Shown: one piece after another, positions 34,233 to 46,583 of the stretch | Numbering within the stretch: position 1 is the first letter of the stretch | How the letters are laid out: each line of letters starts with the position of its first letter | NCBI RefSeq assembly: GCF_016889765.1 | Contig: NZ_CP069533.1 | Coordinates: 62,001-126,000, forward strand | Direction of reading: 5' to 3' | Origin: Corynebacterium minutissimum | Lineage (GTDB): Bacteria; Actinomycetota; Actinomycetes; Mycobacteriales; Mycobacteriaceae | DNA length: 64,000 nt | Made by a program: the position numbers and the translations under genes | Notes under the pieces: generated by a model | Told to the model about the DNA's origin: nothing | Databases searched by the model: none | Seen by the model: only the letters and a program-made list of their open reading frames with translations

Positions 34233-34982
34233 TCAGGCGGTATCAGGAAGCGGCCCCACGTTGTCCAGTGGCCAGCCGTAGCGGACACGATCCAGTCCTG
34301 CTGCCACTTGCGGCCGGCCCAGTCCAGTTTCGAGGCTTCCATGCTCCAACGGCTTTCCTCGTACAACAGCAAGAAATGTCCATCCATTATGCTGGTGAGC
34401 ATCCAGCCGAATCTTATGGCGCTCGCTAGCCAAAGCCACGCCTTGTGCTATCAACCGACGAGGGCTCTCCGAGCGTGCCTCAAACTCTTCGATGGTTCGC
34501 GTCTCACCGCTGGGCGCTACCACCATGAGCGTAGTGAGATAGAAGTACTTTGCCTTATCAGCCTTTACATTCTTCTTGTCATAGTAGAGACTGCCGATCA
34601 GCGCGGGATAGCAATCAATCCAACCGTTCTTCCACGCGGTAGCGAGCTTTCGGACAAAGAGCCGCCATTTCACGTAGTCAACAACGTGATAAAGGGAGAT
34701 TCCTACGGCACACAAAATAGTCAGCCACGGTACTTCTCTCCCATTAGCAGTCCACGTAATGAACGAAATGAAGGAGCCGGCTCCCATAATGATTCCGAGA
34801 AAGAGAATCCCCTCCAACAATGTTCCACCGTCCGGGACTGGCCCCTGGGATTCAAACACCTTGTGAAGATTATAGGGTGACGGATTCTCGTGCTTATCCT
34901 TGTAGGGCACCGACTCCAAATCATTCAGGAAGACCGAGTTATATCTATTGGTAAAGGGAATGGACGTCTGGGTGAACTTCAC
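34233..34982 (-). CDS. hypothetical membrane protein, 249 residues
   Basis: I do not recognise this protein. Residues 1-50 are polar (SVPYKDKHENPSPYNLHKVF). Two hydrophobic segments lie at about 54-75 (LLEGILFLGIIMGAGSFISF) and 85-103. The rest is soluble and includes YFYLTTLMVVAPSGETRTIE and a closing Gly-rich tail. The GTG start at 34982 has GAAGGAG 6 bases upstream. It sits in an accessory pocket between the core TPR gene and rRNA, directly downstream of another unknown membrane protein, which may be a distant relative (both carry a VAP.G segment followed by a helix). Confidence 0.6.
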   Translation of the reverse strand: MKFTQTSIPFTNRYNSVFLNDLESVPYKDKHENPSPYNLHKVFESQGPVPDGGTLLEGILFLGIIMGAGSFISFITWTANGREVPWLTILCAVGISLYHVVDYVKWRLFVRKLATAWKNGWIDCYPALIGSLYYDKKNVKADKAKYFYLTTLMVVAPSGETRTIEEFEARSESPRRLIAQGVALASERHKIRLDAHQHNGWTFLAVVRGKPLEHGSLETGLGRPQVAAGLDRVRYGWPLDNVGPLPDTA

Positions 34983-35153
34983 CGCCTGCTCCTTCGATGC
35001 CTCACAGGTGAGCTGTAAAAGCTATTCTAAACCGCCGTCTCTACTCACCGGCCCCTATTCGCCCAGCAATGCGATGCCGCAGTCTGCGCAGTAATCAATG
35101 CCTCGCAGTACATGGTCGATCCGTCTTCTGCACGCTGTCACAACCGAGGATCG

Positions 35154-36059
35154 TCACTCCGCTTTAGCGGCTACTGCGCCAACGCGCTTCTCGTGCTCAT
35201 CCCAGTAGGCCCTAGAGTTCCTCGCGCCTTTCCACCCCACAAGAAACGCTGTACCGAGCCCAACTACGGGAACGAGAATCGCACCAACTGGGCTAAACAA
35301 CGAGGCTAGGAACGCTATCGCATGATCAAGCTGCAAGAATTCCAGAACAATTCCGGCCAGTTCACCGCGGCTGTGCATGTCAGGAACGCGCTCGGCGACG
35401 GGCGCAAGCACCGGGTCGATCCGTTCACGAATGGCAGGACCAAACATCAAAACGACGAACGAAAGCACGGCAAACACGAGCTTCTTGCTGACCTGATAGC
35501 AGCCCGATAATACAGGGTTTTCCATCAGCTTGATGATGCCATCACGACGTTTACCCGGGTCTACTGGGAGAAAATCAACGCTGCTCAAGCCGCTAGAAAG
35601 CTTCACGCGAGAGATTCCTCCAGCCGAAAACTCAATCGCTACAGACTCCCGGGCCACTAGGTGCTGCAATGAGTCTTCTTCCCACCCTTTCGAAGGTTCA
35701 TTCCGGAAAACCAGTGTGTGGTCAACGTCTTTAACGCGCGATACAACGCTTCCCCTAACAAAAAGACATGCAGCATCAACTTTGGAGAGCAAGCCTTGCG
35801 GGGCGCCGGCTTCCTCCACCGCGGTGACGATGTCCTCAGCAGTATTGAATCTGGCTCCAGAGATGGTCTGCTTAGTTAAGGATTCAATTGTTCCCCGAGG
35901 CGCTACAAGGACATAGCACCAATTACCGCCCCTTGGCAGTTCCCACAATGTGAATCCATCAGGCAAACAGAACCATCCCTTCCCTTCAATCGATTTTGTC
36001 ACCACGTTACATGGGAGTGAGGCCTCGCAAAAGGGAACGGCACAACTTGCGGTGTTCAA
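35154..36059 (-). CDS. hypothetical membrane protein, up to 301 residues
   Basis: I do not recognise this protein. The N-terminal ~190 residues are soluble and contain several cysteines near the start (SCAVPFCEASLPC). Two or three hydrophobic stretches follow: KLVFAVLSFVVLMFG at about 192-206 and LFSPVGAILVPVVGLGTAFLVGW near 262-284. A short charged tail ends the chain. The start is uncertain: a TTG at 36059 or an internal GTG about 19 codons later, neither with a good ribosome-binding site. The gene downstream (34233-34982) may be its partner, although 171 bases separate them. Confidence 0.55.
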   Translation of the reverse strand: MNTASCAVPFCEASLPCNVVTKSIEGKGWFCLPDGFTLWELPRGGNWCYVLVAPRGTIESLTKQTISGARFNTAEDIVTAVEEAGAPQGLLSKVDAACLFVRGSVVSRVKDVDHTLVFRNEPSKGWEEDSLQHLVARESVAIEFSAGGISRVKLSSGLSSVDFLPVDPGKRRDGIIKLMENPVLSGCYQVSKKLVFAVLSFVVLMFGPAIRERIDPVLAPVAERVPDMHSRGELAGIVLEFLQLDHAIAFLASLFSPVGAILVPVVGLGTAFLVGWKGARNSRAYWDEHEKRVGAVAAKAE

Positions 36060-36102
36060 TAGCCAGCTCCTCGCGGCCCCTCTGCTCGCAGCTGCGGAAT
36101 CA

Positions 36103-36125
36103 TCTATGTGTCCAGACGTGGAAGT
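36103..36125 (+). repeat. 23-bp direct repeat, copy 1
   Basis: The sequence tctatgtgtccagacgtgga followed by agt is exactly repeated at 36656-36678, 553 bases away in the same orientation. This copy lies 44 bases upstream of the 301-residue membrane protein gene. After a 3-base difference both copies continue with gacct. Its nature is unknown; see findings. Confidence 0.8.
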
Positions 36126-36257
36126 ACCGACCTACAGGTCGCGATATCCCGGTGCTTTCGGTGAGTGTTGCGCCAACTGGCGACCCATTGCTTTTGACTT
36201 TTCGGTCCGATAGCCTAGGAACCCCCTATACTTCCCTATCCGAAAGGACCTGACACG

Positions 36258-36506
36258 ATGAAAAAGCCCCTAGCTCTCATCGGCGCCACCGCACTGCTTG
36301 TGACAGCAGCCCCCACCGCCAACGCTGAAGACAGCACACTGCACAACACCAACCAGGGCTCGTCCACCGATCTCAATGAGCTCGTCGTCGACTCCCCTAT
36401 TTACGGCATCATTGCCATTCCAGTCACGCTCTCATCTATCGCGCTTTCGTTCCTCGGTATTCCTCAGTGCGGTTTGCATGACACCCGCGGATGCAAGAAG
36501 GGTTAA
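36258..36506 (+). CDS. small secreted protein, 82 residues
   Basis: A short exported protein: signal peptide MKKPLALIGATALLVTAAPT to about residue 23 (ANA), then a ~59-residue mature part with the stretch NTNQGSSTDLNELV, a hydrophobic segment (IYGIIAIPVTLSSIALSFLG), and two cysteines near the C-terminus (PQCGLHDTRGCKKG) that could form a disulfide loop. Small secreted proteins with an N.NQGSST motif recur in Corynebacterium; no function is assigned. The ATG has GAAAGGA 9-15 bases upstream. It is the only plus-strand gene in this part of the window and lies between the two 23-bp repeats. Confidence 0.75.
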   Translation: MKKPLALIGATALLVTAAPTANAEDSTLHNTNQGSSTDLNELVVDSPIYGIIAIPVTLSSIALSFLGIPQCGLHDTRGCKKG

Positions 36507-36548
36507 GGAGCCTAAGCCCAACCTCTAGCTTTCGCCTTAATACAAATA

Positions 36549-36580
36549 GCCCGCCAGCCCAGCGTTCTTGGGTTGGCGGG
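36549..36580. terminator. bidirectional-looking hairpin after the small secreted protein
   Basis: CCCGCCAGCCCA/TGGGTTGGCGGG with a short loop. The T-tract is weak on both strands. It lies about 45 bases after the stop of the secreted protein gene and probably ends that transcript. Confidence 0.6.
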
Positions 36581-36655
36581 TATCCATTTGGCGCGCATTG
36601 AGATTTCTCCCGGCGAAGCTCTGGGCGTATCACCACACCCTTTTGTTGAGGATAT

Positions 36656-36678
36656 TCTATGTGTCCAGACGTGGAAGT
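36656..36678 (+). repeat. 23-bp direct repeat, copy 2
   Basis: An exact second copy of the 36103-36125 sequence. It lies about 125 bases beyond the terminator of the rRNA operon, which is transcribed toward it. The 374-base stretch 36507-36880 holds only this repeat, the hairpin at 36549 and the rRNA terminator; I see no gene in it. Confidence 0.8.
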
Positions 36679-36802
36679 CCAGACCTGCTGATGGTGGTGT
36701 GCTGGGGCTGTTGGGTGGGTGGTACGACAGCTGGGTGTGTCGCCTTTTAGGTCTGGGCTTTTACAGCGGCGGTGGGGTGTGGCGATGATGCTGGGGTCCC
36801 GT

Positions 36803-36852
36803 AAAAACAAAAAAGGAAGGGGTCCTAGACATGGTGTTGTCTAGGACCCCTT
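36803..36852 (-). terminator. terminator of the rRNA operon
   Basis: Minus-strand perfect 15-bp stem AAGGGGTCCTAGACA/TGTCTAGGACCCCTT (36817-36852) with a 6-base loop, followed by CCTTTTTTGTTTTT. It lies about 30 bases after 5S. Confidence 0.95.
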
Positions 36853-36880
36853 GTTGTGTATTGAGTTGTTGTGTTGTTTG

Positions 36881-37001
36881 GTGTCGGCGGTTTCTTACTC
36901 TCCCACAACCTCCCGGTTGCAGTACCATCAGCGTTAGCAGGCTTAGCTTCCGGGTTCGGAATGGGTCCGGGCGTTTCCCTGCTGCTATAGGCCACCGACA
37001 A
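36881..37001 (-). rRNA. rrf: 5S ribosomal RNA
   Basis: About 121 bases. The ends pair as TGTCGGTGG with CCGCCGACA (helix I), and the conserved block CCATTCCGAACCCGGAAGCT is present on the minus strand. Ends are estimated from helix I. Confidence 0.95.
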
Positions 37002-37042
37002 ACACTTAGAGCATACTCCTGGTTGCTGGTGTTGTGTCAGAT

Positions 37043-37063
37043 ACTGTGTAGTGGACGCGAGCA
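37043..37063 (-). promoter_or_regulatory. 3' strand of the 23S pre-rRNA processing stem
   Basis: The 21 bases here are complementary, with one mismatch, to bases 40357-40377 on the other side of 23S. In the transcript they would form a long stem closing the 23S precursor, the normal substrate of RNase III. Confidence 0.7.
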
Positions 37064-37119
37064 ACAGTGACGTGATTTTTGTTTTGGTGTTTGTTTGTTC
37101 TCCAATACCCTGGTTGGGT

Positions 37120-40197
<3,078 letters not shown>

Positions 40198-40356
40198 ACC
40201 AACACACAAAGGCCACCACAAAAAGCAGCAACCAAAGCATGCCGGCGTGAACTACACAAAACACAAAAGAACAGAAATCACACAAACCACACACCCACCA
40301 CCATCAACCAACCAAAAAGGCCAGCCAACAAAAGGTGGCAACAGCATGCGGTTTAA

Positions 40357-40386
40357 TGCTCGCGTCCACTATACAGTTCTCACACA
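40357..40386 (-). promoter_or_regulatory. 16S-23S spacer element: processing stem and antitermination-like motif
   Basis: On the minus strand TGTGTGAGAACTGTATAGTG (40367-40386) matches the motif in the 16S leader (42496-42515) except for two bases, as expected for a nut-like antitermination element used before both large rRNAs. It overlaps bases 40357-40377, the 5' strand of the 23S processing stem. The rest of the 467-base spacer (40198-40664) contains no tRNA gene. Confidence 0.6.
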
Positions 40387-40664
40387 ACACCCCACACCAA
40401 CCAACAACCATGCATATCGCATCACGACTGCCAAGCCACGTGTGGGTTGATAACCAGGGGATAATGCCCCAGACACCCAACAATGCACCAACGTACCTTA
40501 AAAAATTTCCGTGTTAGTCAATCAACCATCTGGTCAACAATCATTCTGGTTAAGGTGTATCTCCACCCGATTCAAAAAAGGTGGCAGCAAAACAATCGTC
40601 TACTCAACCACCACACACAACAAACAGTGTGCAAACACCAACTGGTGTCTTATTAATGCTCCTT

Positions 40665-42183
<1,519 letters not shown>

Positions 42184-42495
42184 AAAAAGGCCGTGAAAAG
42201 CCCAAACCTAGACAAAAAGACAAACCAACACAAACAACACCACAACGATGCTGCCTGAACTGGCAAATCCAAAAATTACATAAAGAAAAAACTTCAACCA
42301 ACCCCCAACCCGACGGGGCACAAAAAGAGGATTGGCCTAGTTAGAAGATTTCATCAATACGCCCAAACAACTTACTGTTATTTACAATGACGCCGCTTGA
42401 AAAAGCGCCATCCGGCATACACCAACCGCGATACACATACGGCGTACCGCAGCCAAAATGAATAAAATCAACCAACACAAAAAAGTACATTGGCA

Positions 42496-42515
42496 CACTA
42501 TTGAGTTCTCACACA
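42496..42515 (-). promoter_or_regulatory. rRNA leader antitermination-like motif
   Basis: TGTGTGAGAACTCAATAGTG on the minus strand, about 310 bases before 16S. Its near copy in the 16S-23S spacer supports a nut-like role in rRNA antitermination. Confidence 0.6.
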
Positions 42516-42577
42516 TCATCCGCACGTTCTTCGCAGGTGAAGTATCATTTTCACTGCTCTGAGCGGCTGGAGTTCAT

Positions 42578-42607
42578 ACTCTAGCTAACAAGTTTATTCT
42601 TTGTCAA
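42578..42607 (-). promoter_or_regulatory. rRNA operon promoter
   Basis: Minus strand: perfect -35 TTGACA (42602-42607), 18-base spacer, -10 TAGAGT (42578-42583). It lies about 400 bases upstream of 16S. The long leader between promoter and 16S (42184-42577) has the antitermination-like motif and no gene. A perfect -35 and an AT-rich upstream stretch fit a strong growth-rate-regulated promoter. Confidence 0.7.
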
Positions 42608-42777
42608 CTAGGAGTTAATCTCCGTGTCATCCGCTTGTCGCGGCGACTGGGATAAATATACGCACGACTACATCTTTCGACAAATCTCCTGTTCAGAACC
42701 GCTATCTGGCAAACGCCTTCCACGCACAACTGCCGTCAACGGATCTCTCTGCGCATCATCCGATGGGTCACCGCGCT

Positions 42778-42812
42778 GAAAACGACGAAACCCGCTGCGG
42801 ATGGCAGCGGGT
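42778..42812 (-). terminator. terminator of tyrS
   Basis: Minus-strand stem ACCCGCTGC/GCAGCGGGT (42790-42812) with a 5-base loop, then TTCGTCGTTTTC, about 50 bases after the tyrS stop. It insulates the rRNA promoter downstream. Confidence 0.8.
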
Positions 42813-42862
42813 CATGGGAAAGCGGGCCTGCATAAGGAGGCTCGACTATTTACGAGCGCTAG

Positions 42863-44122
42863 TTAACCAAGCTTGGCACCGGCAAAGTTCTTCTTGCCGC
42901 GACGAAGGACCAGCCAGGTACCGTGAAGTAGATCCTCCTCGGTTGGCTCCCAGTCATCAGCTTCAATGCGCTGGTTGTTGACGTAGGCGCCGCCCTCTTT
43001 CACGGTGCGCCGCGCAGCTCCCTTGGAATCAGCCAGGCCAGCAGCGACCAGTAGGTCGATAATGGTACGCGGTTCCCCGGGAGCAATCTCGGCCACGGTA
43101 GTTTCAGACAACGCACCGGCCAAAGTCTGTTCGTCGAGTTCAGCAAGCTCCGCCTTGCCGAAGAGTGCTTGCGCAGCTAGCTCGACCGACTTCGTAGCCT
43201 CCTCGCCGTGAACAAGGTTGGTCATCTCCTGGGCAAGACGGCGCTGAGCTTCACGGCGGAAAGGTTCATCGGCAACCTTCTGCTCGTACTCAGCGATTTC
43301 TTCCTGGCCCAAGAAGGTAAACCAGCGCAGGTAGTCGATGACGACGGAGTCGCCGGCGTTGAGGAAGTACTGGTACCAGGAGTACGGGGAAGTCTTCTCT
43401 GGATCGAGCCATAGCTTGCCGCCACCGGTGGACTTGCCAAACTTCTGGCCCTGTGCGTCTGTCACAAGCGGAACCGTGAGGCCGTGGACCTTGGCACCGC
43501 TGACTCGACGGTTGAGGTCAACGCCCGAGACGATGTTGCCCCACTGATCACCACCGCCAATCTGTAGGACACAATCATGCTCATTGTAGAGGTGTACGTA
43601 ATCATTGGACTGCAAGAGCATGTAGGAGAACTCGGTGTAGGAGATGCCATCAGACTCCAAGCGGCGCTTCACGGTATCGCGGTCCAGCATGGTGTTGAGG
43701 GAGAAGTTCTTGCCTACATCGCGCAGAAAGTCAATGACGGACATCTGCGAAGTCCAGTCAGCATTGTTGACCATGGTGGCGGCATTCTCGCCCTCAAAGT
43801 TAATGAACTGGCGCAGCTGCTTCTTGATAGCGACCATGTTGTCGTTGATGGTCTCCTGCGAGAGCATGGAACGCTCCCCCACATCACGCGGGTCACCAAT
43901 CTGACCCGTTGCACCGCCAGCCAAGGCAATGGGATGGTGGCCAGCTTCCTGGAAGCGGCGCAACATAATCATCGGGACGAGGTGTCCGGCATGCAGAGAA
44001 TCGCCAGTGGGATCAAAGCCGCAGTAGAGGGTAATGGGCTCTTGGCAGGCCTCGCGGAGTGCGTCAAGGTCAGTGGACTGGTTGATAAGTCCGCGCCACT
44101 GCAGCTCATCAATGATGTTCAT
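42863..44122 (-). CDS. tyrS: tyrosine--tRNA ligase
   Basis: A 419-residue class I synthetase. The HIGH-like motif is HAGH (residues 44-47, in FDPTGDSLHAGHLVP), the KMSKS-like motif is KFGKS, and a C-terminal S4 domain (about 350-419) binds the tRNA. I place the start at the ATG at 44122, preceded by AAAGGAG at 6 bases; the frame remains open to 44179 but without such a site. It is the last gene of an operon that also holds the Trm112-like gene and the VWA cassette. Confidence 0.97.
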   Translation of the reverse strand: MNIIDELQWRGLINQSTDLDALREACQEPITLYCGFDPTGDSLHAGHLVPMIMLRRFQEAGHHPIALAGGATGQIGDPRDVGERSMLSQETINDNMVAIKKQLRQFINFEGENAATMVNNADWTSQMSVIDFLRDVGKNFSLNTMLDRDTVKRRLESDGISYTEFSYMLLQSNDYVHLYNEHDCVLQIGGGDQWGNIVSGVDLNRRVSGAKVHGLTVPLVTDAQGQKFGKSTGGGKLWLDPEKTSPYSWYQYFLNAGDSVVIDYLRWFTFLGQEEIAEYEQKVADEPFRREAQRRLAQEMTNLVHGEEATKSVELAAQALFGKAELAELDEQTLAGALSETTVAEIAPGEPRTIIDLLVAAGLADSKGAARRTVKEGGAYVNNQRIEADDWEPTEEDLLHGTWLVLRRGKKNFAGAKLG

Positions 44123-44160
44123 GAAGTCTCCTTTGGATGTTAATTCTGTGCTCTCAAGGG

Positions 44161-44340
44161 TTACTTTTCGGCCGGCCACGGGGTTGCGTGGTCTACCAGC
44201 ATGACAGGAATGTCGTTCTCAATGGGATAGGCCACGCCAAGGCGTTCGTTCACCAAGACCTGTTCTTCGGCCAGATAATTCAACGGACCTTTATCCTGCG
44301 GACACACCAGTATGTCGAGCAGCTTCGGATCGAGACTCAT
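44161..44340 (-). CDS. Trm112/YcaR-family small protein, 59 residues
   Basis: A 59-residue protein beginning MSLDPKLLDILVCPQDKGPL and ending HATPWPAEK. The LLDILVCP..KGPL start and the YPI.NDIPVML end are the diagnostic pattern of the Trm112 family, small partners that activate methyltransferases. Only one cysteine remains of the zinc knuckle, as in many bacterial YcaR-like members. It lies between the XpaC-like gene (11-base gap) and tyrS (38-base gap). Confidence 0.85.
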   Translation of the reverse strand: MSLDPKLLDILVCPQDKGPLNYLAEEQVLVNERLGVAYPIENDIPVMLVDHATPWPAEK

Positions 44341-44351
44341 AACCGCTAACC

Positions 44352-44945
44352 CTACACCTCCTTAGATTCGACGGAGGGAAGTATCCCGCCATACTCGAGT
44401 TTGAGCGCCATGGAATGGTTGCGTAGGTTGCGTACCGAGTTTTGTGAGATGGCGTCGCGAATCTCCCCCATCTCCCGCGCGAGAATGTCGAGCGATTCGC
44501 TCATCTCTTTCACCGCTGCCGGGTTCTTCAAATCCGTTACCTCAAGGTAGGACTTGACCAGCTCTGTGGAGTGCTCTTCAATCATGTCCCGCACCAGCGC
44601 TTGCTGGTGTGGCGCGTCATTGAGTCGGCGCCAATTGTTCAGCACCCACAGCGCCGAATCATCAAACGAGTCCCACGCGCGTTGCACGGGGCCTGGCACT
44701 TGGCGACGCCCCAATGCATACCGAACTCCCTCCAACGTACTGGTGAGCTCCCCCGGGCCCGACTTTGGAGCTTCGATAGCCTTTGCCTGCTTCGGGGGCG
44801 TTACCAGTCCTGCTGCAGCTCCGGCACAGACGGCCACGACTGGCCAGAGAAAGCCCAAGCCACCACCGGTGAGAACATGCAGGACCACGACAAGTGCGGT
44901 CACCACAACACCGACGGCGATTTTGCGTGAGTTAAGGGCGTTCAT
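44352..44945 (-). CDS. membrane protein with XpaC-like architecture
   Basis: A 197-residue protein. Two adjacent membrane helices at residues 8-47 form a hairpin (VGVVVTALVVVLHVLTGG; FLWPVVAVCAGAAAGLV). A linker follows, then a helical cytoplasmic domain of about 120 residues (VQRAWDSFDDSALWVLNNWR; LVKSYLEVTDLKNP). This layout resembles XpaC-family proteins, which are often encoded beside TelA and other tellurite-resistance-like proteins, but the match is by general pattern only. It follows the VWA lipoprotein gene by 36 bases and probably forms a functional unit with it. Confidence 0.6.
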   Translation of the reverse strand: MNALNSRKIAVGVVVTALVVVLHVLTGGGLGFLWPVVAVCAGAAAGLVTPPKQAKAIEAPKSGPGELTSTLEGVRYALGRRQVPGPVQRAWDSFDDSALWVLNNWRRLNDAPHQQALVRDMIEEHSTELVKSYLEVTDLKNPAAVKEMSESLDILAREMGEIRDAISQNSVRNLRNHSMALKLEYGGILPSVESKEV

Positions 44946-44981
44946 GGGATTGAGATCCTCCTGGGACTAAGCGGAGTGTGT

Positions 44982-46547
44982 CTACTGGTAGGCGCGAATT
45001 TCTTCGAAGGCCGCAGCAAGATCACCGTTGAGCGCATCAAATGTCTTGCCGCCGGTAAGTTCTGCCAGTTCTTGCATCTCCTGGATATTGGCTTCACCAT
45101 ACAAGATGACGAAGACAGGAATCTCCTGCTTCTCCGGGGGAAGTTGCTCATAATCGTTTTTAAACTGGGCGAATGTACGCCCGCGCGTGACTTCCCCGTC
45201 TGTCATAAGGACCACGGTTCCAATATCACCGTTGGTGGTGTCTACCTCGTCGAGCGCATTGATAACAGCTTCGAACGTGGCGGTATCGCCATCAGCCACG
45301 AGGCGGTCAACACGGTCAGCGAGCTCCTTGGTCGTCGCCGGATTGTCCTTGTCTACACGTGCGCGCGTGGGCTGTTGTGGCTCGGAAGAATACGGGATGA
45401 GCTTAATCTGTTCACGGTTTCGGAAGGCTACTTGACCTTCACCATCTGGGGCGCCGTCAGCGGAGCCGTCGATAAGCGGGCGCAAGCTGCTCTTCAGGAG
45501 TTCAATGCGCTCGCCTTCCATCGAACCCGAAGTATCAAGAACCAAGGCAGTACTACCGGGGTTTCGCAGTTCGTGAGCAAACGCGTCACCCAGGGCGTCC
45601 ACGGTCTTCTCATTGGCCGGATAAGGCAGCTCAAAGACCGTGCCAGGTAGATCCGAGTCATCGACTCGCAAGTGGTAGTCCTTGAGCTTCTCTGGGTGCT
45701 CACCAAACCATTCAGCGAGCGCCTGTACCTTTCCTTCGGCGTCGTTATTTTTCGAGCTAGCCAGAGCAGACAAAGGATAATCAGCAGAGATGACACCATC
45801 GGAAGGAATAACCACTTCGAGGTCCACGCCTTCATCTTTCAGCTGGTACAGCACAGACTCATAATTGAAAATCGCATCTGCCTGCTCAGGATGCTCGCGG
45901 AAACGATCCGCCAACCAGCCTGAGGACCCTGACGTCAACGTCTGGTTGCTGAAGAGCTTCTGGACTTTGCCCGTGGCCTGGCGGATGTCCTTTTCTGACA
46001 GGGCACGGCCGGTATCAGCAAACGCAGTTGTCGCCGCAGACAGCGCTGAAAAGCCCGAATTAGACGTCGTCGGATCCGTCATTCCGAAGGTAATGCCAGA
46101 ATCTGCGATGTCCTGCCATGTCGGCTGCGCGGTGGTCCAGCCTTGCTCTTTAGCCACGGAGGACTGCACGCCAAGAGCCACTGGGGAACGCGCGACACTG
46201 AATTCCTTGCCCAGTTTGCTATCAGCACCAATGATGCGTGCAAAACGGTTGGTGGCAAACCACGTAGCGTCGTAGGAACCATCGAATCCGCCCTGCTTGA
46301 GAGTGCGGGAATTGGCGAGCGTGCCGTCTTCGGTCGTCATAGAGATGTCGAAGCCGAGGTCTCGGGAGGCGTCGTCAAGCACCGGCTCCAATGGCTTCAG
46401 CTCCGTTGCCGCTACGATGCTGAGATCGCCGTTAAAGGAAGAACCGGATCCTGGCGTTAATGGCTCGTCGAGCAAATCCTCCACACCGCATGCTGTCAAG
46501 GCCATCGCGCTCATCACAGCAATCAGCACTTTTACTGGGCGAAACAT
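44982..46547 (-). CDS. lipoprotein with substrate-binding-like and VWA domains
   Basis: A 521-residue exported lipoprotein: lipobox LTAC with Cys20. Residues about 40-290 resemble a type 2 periplasmic binding fold (DPTTSNSGFSAL at 158-169 is the usual ligand-loop pattern of molybdate/ABC binding proteins). Residues about 332-520 are a von Willebrand A domain with a complete MIDAS start, DTSGSM, at 338-343 and a later MTDGEVT. Such two-domain proteins are known in actinobacteria but without a defined role. I choose the ATG at 46547, 9 bases after AGGAAGG; an ATG at 46553 is too close to it. It lies between a second binding-protein-like gene and the XpaC-like gene. Confidence 0.88.
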   Translation of the reverse strand: MFRPVKVLIAVMSAMALTACGVEDLLDEPLTPGSGSSFNGDLSIVAATELKPLEPVLDDASRDLGFDISMTTEDGTLANSRTLKQGGFDGSYDATWFATNRFARIIGADSKLGKEFSVARSPVALGVQSSVAKEQGWTTAQPTWQDIADSGITFGMTDPTTSNSGFSALSAATTAFADTGRALSEKDIRQATGKVQKLFSNQTLTSGSSGWLADRFREHPEQADAIFNYESVLYQLKDEGVDLEVVIPSDGVISADYPLSALASSKNNDAEGKVQALAEWFGEHPEKLKDYHLRVDDSDLPGTVFELPYPANEKTVDALGDAFAHELRNPGSTALVLDTSGSMEGERIELLKSSLRPLIDGSADGAPDGEGQVAFRNREQIKLIPYSSEPQQPTRARVDKDNPATTKELADRVDRLVADGDTATFEAVINALDEVDTTNGDIGTVVLMTDGEVTRGRTFAQFKNDYEQLPPEKQEIPVFVILYGEANIQEMQELAELTGGKTFDALNGDLAAAFEEIRAYQ

Positions 46548-46583
46548 TCGCATCAACCTTCCTGATGATGTCACTGCCGGTAC

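Noticed and set aside
36436..36810. 124-codon minus-strand frame between the secreted protein gene and 5S
   Set aside because: It runs through two hairpins and the 23-bp repeat, has no ribosome-binding site and reads as random His/Thr/Arg-rich sequence.
40198..40664. Possible tRNA-Ile/Ala in the 16S-23S spacer
   Set aside because: No cloverleaf can be drawn and no TTC-containing T-arm is present on the minus strand; corynebacterial spacers usually lack tRNAs.
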